NCBI GenBank assembly: GCA_006538405.1
Contig: BJKQ01000001.1
Span: 4,030,001-4,094,000, forward strand
Direction of reading: 5' to 3'
Origin: Hansfordia pulvinata
Taxonomy: Eukaryota; Ascomycota; Sordariomycetes; Xylariales
DNA: 64,000 nt
A model generated the notes under the pieces. It saw only the letters and a list, made by a program, of their open reading frames with translations, searched no databases and had not been told where the DNA came from. The position numbers were made by a program, and so were the translations under genes. This document shows positions 23,493-35,028 of this stretch, one piece after another. Every line of letters starts with the position of its first letter. Position 1 is the stretch's first letter.

Positions 23493-24144
23493 CTAACCCC
23501 ACCTCGAAAGAACAGGGCGGAAAGACAAGAACAGAACGGTTGAGTGGAAAGGGAGAGGGAAGGAAGACGACACTCACACACACACAAGACTACTCGGGCG
23601 ACGAAAGGAAAGGGGGGGCATCTGCATGGCATGACATGACATTGACCACTGGAGCACTCGTACTCACCGAGCCGAGCGACCAGAGACGACGGCTCTCTCC
23701 CCCCTTCAGATACTCGTATGACACCCATCCCATGTCCTGCAGAGGGACTCGACCTGCTGATCTCTCGGCCGAGTGCCCATGTCCAACCATGCATGTCCCA
23801 CGGACTGCTTCATTCACTGAGTACTCGCAAAGTGGGTGGTTACACAAAAAGACGAAGTGGCAGCCAGAGGGAAGAGTGTGGACCTGAGCAACTCGGGCTG
23901 TAATGGATTATGGAAAGAACAACAATAATAATAGTAATGATAACAGTAATAGGCTATCGCGTAATCTTCGTGAATCGTTTGCTTCTTCTTCTTCTTCTTC
24001 TTCTTCTTCTTTGGGTTCCCAACAGAAAAGCACTGGGAGGGTGATTTGTCTATCTACCTCTCTCCTCGTCTGTCTCTCTCTCTCTCTCTCTCTATTGGCC
24101 CCTCACCCCCCTTTCTACAGATTATCTTCTTCACTCGCTGCTGC

Positions 24145-25582
24145 TCAAACCGGCGACGTGAAGCCGTGAGTAGACTCCTCGTGCTTGCTCCCTTCGTGGA
24201 CGACCTCGTCGTGCTTGCCGTCGTGGTGGTGGTGGTGGTTGGCCGCGTCGCTGTCCCCCAGGATGCCCTCCTGGCTCTCGCAGTCCTCCTCGCGCACCGT
24301 CGTGGTGGCGCCGTCGCGCCAGGTGCTGGTGCTCGTCGTCGGGAAGGAGGAGGAGCCGCCGTGGTTGCCGCTGCCGGAGGCCGACGACTTCTTGCTGCCG
24401 AACGCCGACATGTGGATGGACACCCGCCGCCGGCCGTCTTGCTGCTGCTGCTGCCGCCGCCGCCGCCGTTCCATTTCCCGGAGCCCCAGGTCCGCTTGCC
24501 CGACGACGCCGCGGCCGAGCTGCCCCCGGTCGCGGCGCCGCTGCCGTACCGCTCTTGGAAGGTCCGAAGGTGCGTCTTGAAGAAGCGCCGCAGCACGGGG
24601 ATCGAGGCCGCGATGATGGTGGCGCACGACTCGGTGGCCGCCCAGATGAGGGCGTCTGCGGCGTTGTCTGAAGTATGTGTGTGAGTATGCCTGTGTATGT
24701 GTGTGTGTGTGTGTGTGAACATATAGAGTCGTGGCTTACATGAGAGATCCGGGTCGGTCAACTGATAAAGATATTGTCCTCGCACAATCGAGACGGCGCC
24801 AGCACTGGAGTGTGAAGCCATGTCAGTTTTTTCTATCTCTGCTGTTTTCTCTCTTCGGAAGGGGAAAAAAAAAAACTCACAACAGACCAAGGCTCATGGC
24901 CACGCAGACGCCAATCTTCTCGACGGTCTGCATGTTGAGCTTCCAGATGATCTTCCAGGGGATCATGGCGAGGGCAAAGTCCATGAGGGCGGACCAGATG
25001 GCCTGGAACAGGCTGTAGTTGACCGAGATGGACTTGTCGATGCAGGTCCCCGGGATGGCGTCGACGTACGTCTTGAGCAGGGGCGTGCACTGGATCCAGG
25101 GCATGACGGTGACGGGGATCGCCAGCAGGCTGATGGTGACAATGGCGAACCAGACGAACCACCGGGTCCGGCCCGGGACCAGCCCGAGCAGCGTGGTGGC
25201 GAACGACAGCTTGCTGAAGTTGATGGCCAGCACCGACACGGTCAGGTTGGCCGCCCCGGCGTGGATGATGCCCTCGAGGTTGCCAAAGTCGATGTCGAGG
25301 ATGTGGTGGCCGTAGCCCAGGTTGACGGCGATCTGGATCAGGATGGTCTCGATGAGCAGGCATATCCAGCCCACCAGCAGCAGCGCGTCGTCCCACCACA
25401 GCTTGCGCTGGCTCCAGCGCGCGTAGAAGCGCATGCCCGCGAAGATGGCGCAGAAGAAGCACAGGAACCACTGCACGCCCATCATCATGGGGCCCCGCGT
25501 CTCGGCCGGGTTGCTGACCAGCGACATGACATCTTCGTCTGTCAGCCGCGCCACGAGGCGCCCCGCGCCGCCCGCGACCGCG

Positions 25583-25587
<5 letters not shown>
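24145..25587 (-). CDS. PTH11-type seven-transmembrane receptor (fungal rhodopsin-domain family), one-base frameshift
   Basis: Plasma-membrane receptor-like protein of the large Pezizomycotina PTH11-related family; ligand unknown. Exons are 25587-24881, 24804-24740 and 24667-24145, with introns of 76 and 72 bp. Seven hydrophobic helices span roughly residues 35-270, with family hallmarks RKLWWDDALLLVGW, a conserved FSKLSFATTLLG segment, IQCTPLLKTY and MDFALAMIPWKIIWKL. No CFEM domain is present. The cytosolic tail is Gly/Ser-rich, then GSKKSSASGSG, and ends His/Asp-rich (about residues 400-431, including five consecutive His). The frame breaks near residue 338: one more C in the run at 24423-24425 (+ strand) gives 431 residues with the tail continuing as VSIHMSAFGSKK; without it an implausible Arg/Thr-rich tail follows. 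A (GA)n tract on the mRNA strand directly abuts the ATG. Confidence 0.87.
24423..24425 (-). other. Apparent 1-bp deletion in a C run (PTH11-like gene)
   Basis: One additional base in this run joins the two halves of the tail in frame. Third of five similar breaks in the window. Confidence 0.7.
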
Positions 25588-25618
<31 letters not shown>

Positions 25619-25749
25619 TGGCCCACGAACGACGATGACGGGCTTCTTCTTCTCTTTTCCTGTTTCGTCCCGTCCTCTGACTCCTCCTCAGCAGCGCCGG
25701 GCGTGTATCGATCGATTCGTGTTCACCGAGTTGAGTGAGGCCGGGTATA

Positions 25750-25768
25750 GGGGGGGGGGGGGGGGGGG
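25750..25768 (+). repeat. Poly-G tract (19 G), upstream of the PTH11-like gene
   Basis: On the receptor's sense strand this is a C19 tract about 163 bp before the start codon. Confidence 0.9.
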
Positions 25769-26175
25769 TAGAGGTCGTCGTTGTTGTTGATGATGTCCCT
25801 CGTCGTCTTCGGTCGTCGTTTATCGTCGGTCAATGTCGATCGCGGTTGGCAACAGCAACAGCAGCACCGGCAGCAGCAGCAGCAGAAGCTTGGTGGCGGC
25901 GATGATGTTATCAACGTAGCCAGCGCACCCGTGGTTAGGCAAAGTACATCTAAAGTAGGTAAGCAGGGGGCACGGCTTTGGTTTTATTCTTTCTTGCCAT
26001 CATCATCTCCACACACTCTCTCTCTCCATCGCGACTACGGCTACGCGTACGAGTACTCGTGCGCAGTACTGTATTTCCCAGGTGACTAGTTACCTTTCTA
26101 CTCGTAGTTGGTTTGTTAGTCTCGTTATGACCAGCAGGACGGGATGGACCACGAACTACTACGAGTACTCTCTTC

Positions 26176-26177
<2 letters not shown>

Positions 26178-26226
<49 letters not shown>
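26178..26226 (+). repeat. (CT)n microsatellite
   Basis: About 24 CT units, one of several CT tracts in promoters of minus-strand genes here. Confidence 0.9.
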
Positions 26227-26229
<3 letters not shown>

Positions 26230-29200
26230 TCCCTGTCTCTCTTCATCGTAACGCGTACGAGCAAGGGCACGGGCATGCGGAGTGCTCCATCTCGCGGCTG
26301 TGTCCCAACTGGGTAAGCTGCACGCCGGCTCTTCTTCATGCAGGCGAAACCTACGCTCGGATGCTAAGCTCTTGTCGGCACGCGGGTTGCCGGGGGGGCC
26401 TGGACCATTTGTGCCTATCGTAGGAGTACTCGTCAGGAGGACGTGTCGTAGGTACCTCAATGCTCGAGACTTCAGAGGGCCATGGAGCAGAAAAGAGGCC
26501 CCCACCAGACAAAACACAACACTGATGAAGATGAAGAAGAAGAAGAAGAAGAAGAAGAGGAAGACGACAGGGAAGAGGTACTCGTAAGGGCCCCGGCAGA
26601 GCCCGCTGCCAAAGCTGCCAAGGCACTCAAGGCTGGCTTGGGTCGCCGCGCTATGGGATGAGCCTTGCCGCGTACGTGCGAGTACGGCCCCTACGATAGT
26701 TAGAGCTCGTGGGCTCTTCATCCCAAGTGGCCAATGGCCGCGTGGGCTCGGGGGCGACAAGGCGCTACCGGCGTCCCGGCGGGGCAGACGTCCGTGCAGA
26801 GCGTGAGAGCCTCCATCGTCCAGATGGGCCTGAGACGATGATGATTTCGGCTTGATAAGGGGACGGACGGACGGACTGACTGACGGACGGGCGAGGGCGT
26901 ACTTACTTGTATGATAAGTACCGTTGTGGGGCCTTTTCACAGAGTTAGACTTGTTTCGAGTAGACTTCTCCCACTCTCCCACTCATCATCCATGTCCCCG
27001 CCGCCACCACAATAACCTCCAGTCAGTCTGATGATCTACGTGATCTACGAGTCCTCGTAGCCGATGAAGCGCTAGTAACTGACTCGTGTCTTGATAGGTT
27101 CGCTGCCAAGGACCCTGCTTTTGCCTGCCTGCCACGCTGCCGAGCCCGCACGGTCCCCCGCCTCCTCCTCTTCGCGTTCAGGCGCTGGGGAACTGGTTCT
27201 CTTCTCGGGTTCACTAGTACGAGTTAGCGCACGCGCGCGCACGTGCGTGGGCTCGTCAAGCCAAGCCAGGCCAGATCGCCCTCGGAGGAGAAAGAACAAG
27301 TCTCTTGTTATTCTCTCTCGGATCCGGCGCGTCTCGTTGCCATCCTCCTCGTCCGAGTACTCACTCGTCAAGATTAGGAAAAAGGGGTTGCTGTCCGGAT
27401 CCGAATCCCCCGGCCCCGATCGGATCCGGAGCTGATGCCTGGCTGGGAGATCTGCGTCGCGGAAGAAAGGTCTCTTCTTCCACGCCCTCTGCTCATATCC
27501 GTCTAGTGAGCCCCGCTTGTATCGCACAAGTAGACTCGGTGGTGGCCTGCCCATCCTCAAGAATTCGCCTGGGTGTTTCGTATGAGAGCACTACAGAGAC
27601 CACCACAGCCTCGTCGTTGCCACGGGTAGACGCGGCGATAACTACCAGGTGTGATTATCCTCTGCGCATCTCGGCGTTGAGTGCACAACCTGGCGCTGCC
27701 GAGTAGTCGAAGCTGAAGGGCACTTCTCTTGGGAGAAAGTGGAAACGAACGCCACCATGATTTCTCTCGGGGGCCGGTGAGAAGGCCAAGAGTTGGGCTC
27801 ACAGTGTGGGAACTTTTGCGTCCGTCCTGAAATCGAGCCATAACCGTCTTCCGGGTCCCGGATCCGCCATGCCGAGCACCCCGCCTTTGATGTCGAGGAC
27901 GTGCGCGGTCACCTTCGGACGAATCTAACATATCGCCATGACACCATCGCCTGAGGCGGCCGCAGGAGGTTGTACCAGTGTGCAGAAACCGGCTCCATGT
28001 GCGTGCGAGCCGCGATATGGCCGTTTCCTCGGGGATCTGACTTCCGGGCAACGCAGCTTCGGACGATACGGAAGCGGGTTAGAAGAAAATAGAGACGTAC
28101 TCGTAAGGGGCTGGTCGTTGCCACAAGGCCATGCCCGCGAGGCCCTGGTGCCATGGGCACAAATCGGGCGGAACCAGCATCTCGGAAAGGACATGTAGCA
28201 TAGACCCATGCGCACTCGTAGGCATGACTGTGGACGTCTCCGGAAGGAGAAGAACCCGGCGCTCATGAATCAAAGCTCGCGGTAGCCTTGGAGGAACATG
28301 TGGTCTCTGCGCCGCCAGTCATTGACTGCCGTAGCTATCCTTGCGGAGATCATACATTTCCCCACAATGCTTCATAGCCCTGCGCCTTCTCCTCCCCTGT
28401 GCTGTCGAGGCGAAGACAAGCCCCGTGCACACCTGACGAGGCGTCGTCCAGTCTTGATGGCAAATCGTCACAGCTACTCGTACCTGGAAGCGTTCCAATC
28501 CGGGCAGTAGTCGAGGTCAGAAGTTGAGGCGCTTGAGTGCGTCAGCTTTCGGGGGTTGGGCATGCGGACTGCAAAGGGGGTTCGATGTTCGACGTGCAGT
28601 GCGCTGAATCTCCCTACTCGACAACCTCAAGGCCCTTCATGGGCAGACAAAACATATGGCAAGAGTCTGCGCGGATCGGCACATCAGGCAGTGGCCACGT
28701 AGCGGATGGAGTGGCCGCGCCCCTTCCTTGCATCATGGCATACTCGTGGGACATCAGACGAAAAGCAATATGCCCCGGCAGCTGAGGAGCCGGACCGCTT
28801 TCTCATGGAGCGTGACAGGGCCCAATGCCTTCCGCCATCCTTGGGTAGCCCACCCGGCTAGCCCGCTCAAGGGGCGTCCGAGTGGCGTCCAAGGTGCGCT
28901 CAGTGCATCCCGGCACAGCCAGCCGGAGAGAGGAGAGAGGCACCAGCACCTCCTGTGACCACAGGAAGACGGCTTGCCGCTGCCCGGACTTGCAAGCAGA
29001 TTCAGAAGAGGCCGAGGTGCGGGACTGACGCCAAGTCAAGTTGCATTGAACGGGTGGCATGCGAGCACTGACACCAGACGAGGTGCTTTACTCACAGACC
29101 GACGGCACCACGCTCATTGCAGTAGTTCGCACCGTGATGTCGTCAGCCCCGGCATGACCATACCATTGTTGAGTCCCGAGAGTGTGCGCTACGGCGATAT

Positions 29201-30425
29201 TCGTACTGACTGACCGAGGGCGCAAAGGCGCGAAAGGGGGGTGCTCGGACACGGCACGTCTGGCGCGTGGCGATGCTTGTCGCCAATGGCTGATCACACC
29301 GCGAGCGAGCTGACGAACGGAAATTGACCGGATCGGCCCTCGAGCGGCTGATGGCGCGGTTCCCATCCGTATCGTCGTCGGCAACACGGTCATCAGAGTT
29401 CATCCCATGTGGCTGGGAATATCCAAGGGGGGGCCGAGCGGACCTGTACGGCGCGGGCGTGTTCCGTGCGAGAAGGGAAGACCACCCCGTCAATAACGGC
29501 AGGCAATAGGCTCATCTAAGAAACGAGTAGGTGAGCGAGGTGCTGCATCCGTGACGATCTCCGAGCTTGACATTGACGGTGATCAGCCGTGTCAGTGTCA
29601 GCTATGAGCAAGTCCCGTCTCCAGGGCTTGTCCTTTTTGACCAGTCTCTCAGTTGTTTGGCCCCTGACTCGTTGATAGCTGACCCCCAGCTTCCTCATAT
29701 CCTGCCTTCGGGGTCAGTCAGATCGCCGAACGCCGTGACATGACCTTTATTCGCCCTCAAGTCCAGACTGCCAAGGGCGGCCATGCAAGGGGTCTCTCTG
29801 ACGGGATGAGGAGGCCCCAAAGTGTACGTTATTACGGTCCGACGGGCTAGAAACTGGCCACGATAGAGACTGCGGCTCGATCTCAAGGCAAACTAGGTTG
29901 GATCATGACGGTCTCGACGAAGTCGCGAGCAGCCGTGTTGAGCCGGTTGACATCGGGATGGAACGAGTCGATCAATCGAAAAGCAGGATGATCTGTCGAG
30001 AACGCCTGGAACAGAGCAGAACAGAATGAAGAAGAGCAGGATGCGGCCAACACGAGGTGATGGAGCCAAGGAGGTGATGCGGGGAGTAAGAGGTCAGGTA
30101 GGCCAGGTAGGTAAGGTAGGTACCGAGTGTAGGGGAATGGAACACAACGTGAAGGCAAAGAAGGACGGGGCTGAAGCCCTTTGGGGCCGGGCCTGCTGTC
30201 ACTGTGGTGGTACCCGCTGTCAACTGCTGGACCCTGAGGTACTACCCGTCCGAACCCCCACCGACCGCCACAACCATCCGCCCCCACTACTATCCAATGT
30301 AGGTGCCAACACCACCACCACACCACCACCGCCACAACCACCCATCGCATCGCCATCGCCAGCACCAACACTGCTCGACCCAGCGCCTTCTCCCTCCCCC
30401 TCCCAAGCTGCTCCCTTTCCGTAAC

Positions 30426-31061
30426 ATGACCGCCGAAAACACCGCCACCTCGCCCCCGACTTCCCCGCCCGCAAAGCGCACAAAGACCGACACCGCCGCC
30501 ATGCCCGACTCCAACACTCCCGCCGTGGCCCCCGCCGCCGCCAACCCTCCCCTGCTCATCAAGAAGCTGTCCGAAGACGCCCGCCTGCCCACTCGCGGCA
30601 GCGCCTTTGCCGCCGGCTACGACATCTACGCCTCCGCCGCCGTGACCATCCCCGCCCGCGGCAAAGCCACCGTCGACACCAAAATTGCCATTGCCGTCCC
30701 CGAGGGCACCTGTGCGTCCGCCCCCCACCCCCATCTCTCTCTCCCTGTGTGTGTCTCTCTCGTGGCACACCTCAGCTGACCAAACCCGACCACGCGCGCA
30801 GACGGCCGCATCGCCCCCCGCTCCGGCCTCGCCGCCAAGCACCACATCGACACGGGCGCCGGCGTCATCGACGCCGACTACCGCGGCGAGGTCAAGGTCC
30901 TGCTGTTCAACCACGGCGGGGACGACTTCGCCGTCGCCGCCGGCGACCGCGTCGCCCAGCTCGTCATCGAGCGCATCTACACCCCCGAGGTTGTCGAGGT
31001 CGCCGAGCTCGAGGAGAGCGTTCGCGGCGCCGGCGGTTTTGGCAGCACCGGCAAGAACTAG
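30426..31061 (+). CDS. dut1: Deoxyuridine 5'-triphosphate nucleotidohydrolase (dUTPase)
   Basis: Hydrolyses dUTP to dUMP and pyrophosphate, keeping uracil out of DNA and feeding thymidylate synthesis; a homotrimer in nucleus and cytosol. Exon 1 is 30426-30711, intron 30712-30801 (GTGCGT...CGCAG), exon 2 30802-31061; 181 residues. All five trimeric dUTPase motifs are present in order: AGYDIYA (63-69), PRSGLA (101-106), [11 protein letters not shown] (116-126, with the catalytic Asp), GDRVAQLV (143-150) and the Gly-rich [10 protein letters not shown] (170-179). A 40-residue Ala/Pro/Ser-rich N-terminal extension with AKRTK may act in targeting. PCNA lies 4 kb downstream on the other strand. Confidence 0.97.
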
Positions 31062-32371
31062 AAGAGTGAGGGCGTTAAAACGGCAGTGCGAGCGCGTGGG
31101 CGCCGCACAAGAACGTGGGAACGCGCGGGTTCTGCTCTCCGCTGGCCTGGTGGTAAGTGGCTGTCCGGTTGATGCCGGGGCTATCCTTCGTGTCAGGCAG
31201 TGCCCGTGGCATAGATGAGACTTGCCAGTCCTTCGAGCGGCTGGAAGCCAATGGACCAAGAGTACGTCCCGCGCACCGTGCCGGCTGCTTCTCCTGATCT
31301 CTGTGAAGAGGGGCTCTGTGTCGCTCCCCTGGTCAGGACCTGCCTTATGTGTGCAAAGTGGTTCTACGAATGGGCTTCTTTACTCGTCAGGATCAAGGCC
31401 AATCTTCTTCGAGTTGGTCATAAGTGAGCGGCATAGACAAAAGACGAGATTGAGCTACCTACCACCTACACTTGGATGTAGAATCTAGAAGCTGGGTTGG
31501 AACTGGCGCCAGCCTGAAATACGTCATTACAAAGCTTTCAAGACTCCATTTTCGGACCTGGGCATACTGTGATTGTTGTGCGAGGTCTGAAAATCTGCCA
31601 TGCAAAGCTATCAGAAGACCTTGTGTTATGAACACCAAGCATCAGTCGTGTCAGCCAGAGCCCATGGGAGAGGGTCTGCAGATCGTCACTTGTGAGCTTC
31701 AGCGCCCCCTGGAGGATCCAGCCCCCATGGTAATCAGAATCCTCAATCGACTGGACCCAATGCCATAGAACCTGGATACAATGGCCCCAGATAGCATGCG
31801 CTTGCGAGTCCCAATAAGGTGGGTGATGAGAAGTGAGAAAGCTGGGTACCGAAAGAGGCTTAGTGAGGGGCAGACGAGGCGAGTCGCGATGGTGGAGCAG
31901 ATTTTGTCATCCGAGTACCTACCTTACCTACCTTACCTTGCCTGCCGGGTCCCTCCTTCCCTAGCTGGTGGCCGCTGGCCGCTGGCCGCTGGGGAGCGCC
32001 TGCCCGCGACGCCGCCGGGACCGGCGCCGACCTTCCGACCTTCCGTCCCTCCCCATTCTGGTTCGGGTCGGCTTCACGTCGTCAACTCGTCCCGCCGCTC
32101 ACGTCGTCAACTCGTCCCGCCGCTCTCCAGACAGACGACCGACTCGTTGCCGGGTAGATTTCCGCGTGGGACTCCCTCCTCTGCTTCCTTCTCCGTCGAC
32201 GTCGCTGCAACCGAGCCACCAGCTCAGGCCCTCTATTCGTACTCGCTCGCTCACCTCTCCGGGGCCTGCCTCATCCACCCGCTCCGCCCCGGCCCGCTCG
32301 GCTTGGCCCTGTGTACACGCCGACATCCATCCCACTCCCTCCCGTGGCAGCACGCCCGCAGTCGTCTGAAC
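31062..32371. other. Intergenic region before pyridoxal kinase
   Basis: 3' flank of the dUTPase gene and promoter of pyridoxal kinase. It includes a TACC/TTACC array at about 31915-31946 and TACTCGT at 31381. No additional gene seen. Confidence 0.5.
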
Positions 32372-34000
32372 ATGACGCACCCAGAGCCGCCGGTGCCCGA
32401 GACCAGCGTCCTGGCCATCGCCAGCCATGTGAGTCCATCCCGGCCCCCTGCATCTTCCCCCAGCTGGTCGCATGCAATACTGACACTGCCGCAGGTCGTC
32501 TCCGGGTGAGTCGGCAAGCCACCTACGTTGCCTGCCTGCACAAGTTACCCGACGCTGACTGAAACCCCGGGCACTAGCCATGTCGGCAACAAGATCGCCG
32601 TCTTCGTCCTGCAATCCCTGGGCTGCGACGTGGCGGCCCTGAACACGGTCCAGTTCAGTTAGTGAGCCCCTTGCCAGCCGCCTGCCGGCATCTACCGGTG
32701 GCTCATGGCTGACTCTTTCATCTTTCCTTCCTTGCCCCCTAAAGGCAACCACACTGGCTACAAGCAAGTCAAGGGCACGCGCGTGTCGGCGCAGGAGATC
32801 ACGGACCTGTGGGACGGCCTACGCCAGTCACACCTCGACGATTTCGACATGATGCTGTCGGGCTACGTCCCAGGCGCCGCTGCCGTCGAGGCCATCGGGA
32901 ATATTGCCAAGGACCTGCGCCAGAGGCGTGTGGCTCAACGTCAGCAGCTGCTGCAGTTGGGTGGGGATAGGGATGATGGCGGCCGTTTTTTCTGGGTTCT
33001 CGATCCCGTCATGGGCGACAATGGTCGCCTGTACGTTGCCGACGATGTCGTCCCGGCTTACCGCGGTCTTATCCCGCACGCTGACCTGATCCTGCCCAAC
33101 CAATTCGAGGCCGAGTGAGTACCAACCAAACATCCCCCTTGTTTATATTCCTCACTGGGTATACTCTGCAAGCCGTCCACGATTGTAGACACGACTCATG
33201 GAAAGGTGTGTTCACGCCTAATCATTGACCTCGATCCCAGGATTCTCTCCGGGGTTAAAATAACAGATCCGCCATCGCTCGAGCGCGCCATCGAGGTACT
33301 ACACAGTCGCTACGGCGTGCCGCACGTGGTGATAACCTCCGTTTCGCTACCCCTTGGAGGAGGCGCCGCCGCAGAAGCCGAAGCAAACGGGGCCACCGCT
33401 CCATCGTCACCGCAGCAGTCCCAGCCCCCTTCCACCACAACAATGTCGGTCGTGGGCTCAAGCATGTGCCCGGTCACGCGTCGCCCGCGACCCTTCCGTA
33501 TCGCCTTCCCCGTCTTTGACTGTTATTTCAGCGGCACGGGCGACATGTTCGCCGCGTTGATGGTGGTCCGGCTGCGCGAAGCCGTTGCCGCTGCCGGCAC
33601 CACATCCTTCCCATTCCAAGACAACAGCGACGCGGCAACAACTGCAGCAAGGCCCCTCTCCGAAACCCCGTCATGGCTCCCCCCTTCCGACGTTGCGGCC
33701 CTCGACCTCCCTCTCGCCCGCGCCGCAGAGAAGACCCTGGCCAGCATGCACGGTGTGCTGGCACGCACGTCCGAGGCAATGGGACGCGAAATAGCAAAAG
33801 CCGTGGCAGCGTTGCCTGGGCCGGCGGCATCAAAAGCAGTGGATGCCTCGACTTCTCCATCATCGGCGAAAGACTTGTTGGCTGGACTTGACGACAAGAC
33901 GGCGCACCTGGTGCGCTCGCGCGCCGCCGAGGTACGCCTGGCCCGAAACCTGGACTGCTTGCGCGACCCGTCTGTCGAGTATCACGCCGAGCAGCTCTGA
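32372..34000 (+). CDS. Pyridoxal kinase (PdxK/Bud16-like)
   Basis: Phosphorylates pyridoxal, pyridoxine and pyridoxamine with ATP in the vitamin B6 salvage pathway; cytosolic. Exons are 32372-32428, 32495-32505 (an 11-nt microexon), 32578-32657, 32745-33114 and 33241-34000; spliced product 425 residues. The N-terminus reads ASHVVSGHVGNKIAVFVLQS, then AALNTVQFSNHTGYKQ, the substrate-binding start of the ribokinase-fold B6 kinases. DPVMGDNGRLYV and LILPNQFEAE follow, and the ATP/catalytic motif FSGTGDMFAAL has its Asp near residue 274. Yeast Bud16 is about 310 residues; the extra length comes from an Ala/Ser/Thr-rich insertion before the GTGD motif and a low-complexity stretch after it. Splice assignment of the first three exons is supported by the conserved protein across each junction. 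Confidence 0.93.
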
Positions 34001-35028
34001 TGGGCTGCACGGGGCGCAACAAAGTCGGACGGGAGCTGTTGTTCTTGTTGTAGAAAGTAAGCAGGTCTTATGAGCGACGAATGGGGCTCAATACAAGATC
34101 TAAAGAATAGACGCACATGTGAGAAGAGTATGGCCTGGGAAAGACATGCGAATGTATCAATGGACGTGGTGGGCGAGCACTTATCTGCGCGGACTGACTA
34201 CAGCCAAATGCTTTCGCCAACGGCAAGACCCCATCTAGAAGGCATAGAAATCATGCCAAGACTGACATGTCGAGGGGAAGGGTTTTAGCGGAATTTTGGA
34301 TCTACACTTTTTTTTGGCCGCAAACGCGTCGATGCTCTCTCTCAACTCCGCAAAGGACACTGTCGAGTGACGAAACCCGTGAAGGACCACACGCACGCCA
34401 CACGCGGAACACGAATCCCGAGTAGTCGAGCGAGTGCCCACGGGTCCAGATGATACTGCGCGGCAAGAGGGTAGGGCCCGGCACTAACAAGGGGATGTTC
34501 AAAGTCGGGGAGGGGTGGGCATAGGAGAAATCTAACATTATCTATTTCCAGAGGACCGCCCAAGGCGAGAGCGCTAAGCATGAGACCTCCCCTTCCTGAA
34601 TCACGATCGGCTGAGAACATGAACCCGAGCCACGCACGCGAGACGAGTCGGCGATGAAGCTGGTGGCACGGGGAACTTCAGTGGAGCGCCCGCTCATCAT
34701 CAGGTGCGCACGTCCACGGAGGACTTGACGCAGGGGGAAAGCTTTCTCCTCTGGTACAGCAATCGTCAACCGGCCTTCTGCAGCAGGGGCACAACATATC
34801 TCGGACAAGAGACTGGGAGATCGTGGCATGTCATGAACGCCGCCGTGAGCCCCGGCCATTCTCAACAACCATTGCTAACCTATGCATCGTCCTCATTACC
34901 CGGTCCAACCGCCGGCCTGCCGCGTCTGGGGCCGCAGGACCAAGAGCCTCTTTTTGTAGCCGAACATTGGTATCCCACCATCGTCATGAGCTTCGTAAAA
35001 CACCCGCAGGACACTACAGGTCCCGGTC
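34001..35028. other. Convergent intergenic region (pyridoxal kinase / PCNA 3' ends)
   Basis: 1 kb between two 3' ends. Open frames on the minus strand here have no recognisable domain. Nothing else seen. Confidence 0.5.

Larger units (their letters stand above)
21782..24144. other. Gene-free region rich in microsatellites and TACGAGTA motifs
   Basis: Promoter of the peroxygenase on the left, 3' flank of the receptor gene on the right; no gene recognised between. Holds CT repeats (about 21820-21848, 22458-22496, 24066-24092), five GACTCTAA-type units (22575-22627), a CTCTG repeat (22738-22775), (CAG)12 (23456-23491), (CTT)n (23982-24011), and TACGAGTA-family copies at 21943, 21987, 22036, 22133, 22774 and 23711. 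Confidence 0.55.
25588..30425. other. 4.8-kb gene-free region
   Basis: No convincing gene on either strand. The left part is the receptor promoter, with a CT repeat (25588-25614), a G19 run (25750-25768), a second CT repeat (26178-26226) and four TACGAGTA-family copies (26048, 26099, 26160, 26579). An AAG repeat lies at about 26528-26560, a GTAGGTAGG array at 30098-30122, and copies of TACTCGTA at 28098 and 28475. The stretch 27.5-29.9 kb is compositionally plain, with short random frames; I see no transposon terminal repeats. Confidence 0.5.

Noticed and set aside
23441..23887. Poly-glutamine protein encoded by (CAG)12
   Set aside because: The flanking frame has no protein-like features and no splice-linked homologous exon.
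25588..25626. N-terminal extension of the PTH11-like protein through the GA repeat, with a frame-shifting microsatellite
   Set aside because: The upstream codon at 25626 is GTG, not ATG, so the repeat lies in the leader and no phase-variable frame is supported.
29883..31259. 458-codon minus-strand open frame across the dUTPase gene
   Set aside because: Antisense shadow caused by GC-rich third positions; the plus strand carries all five dUTPase motifs.
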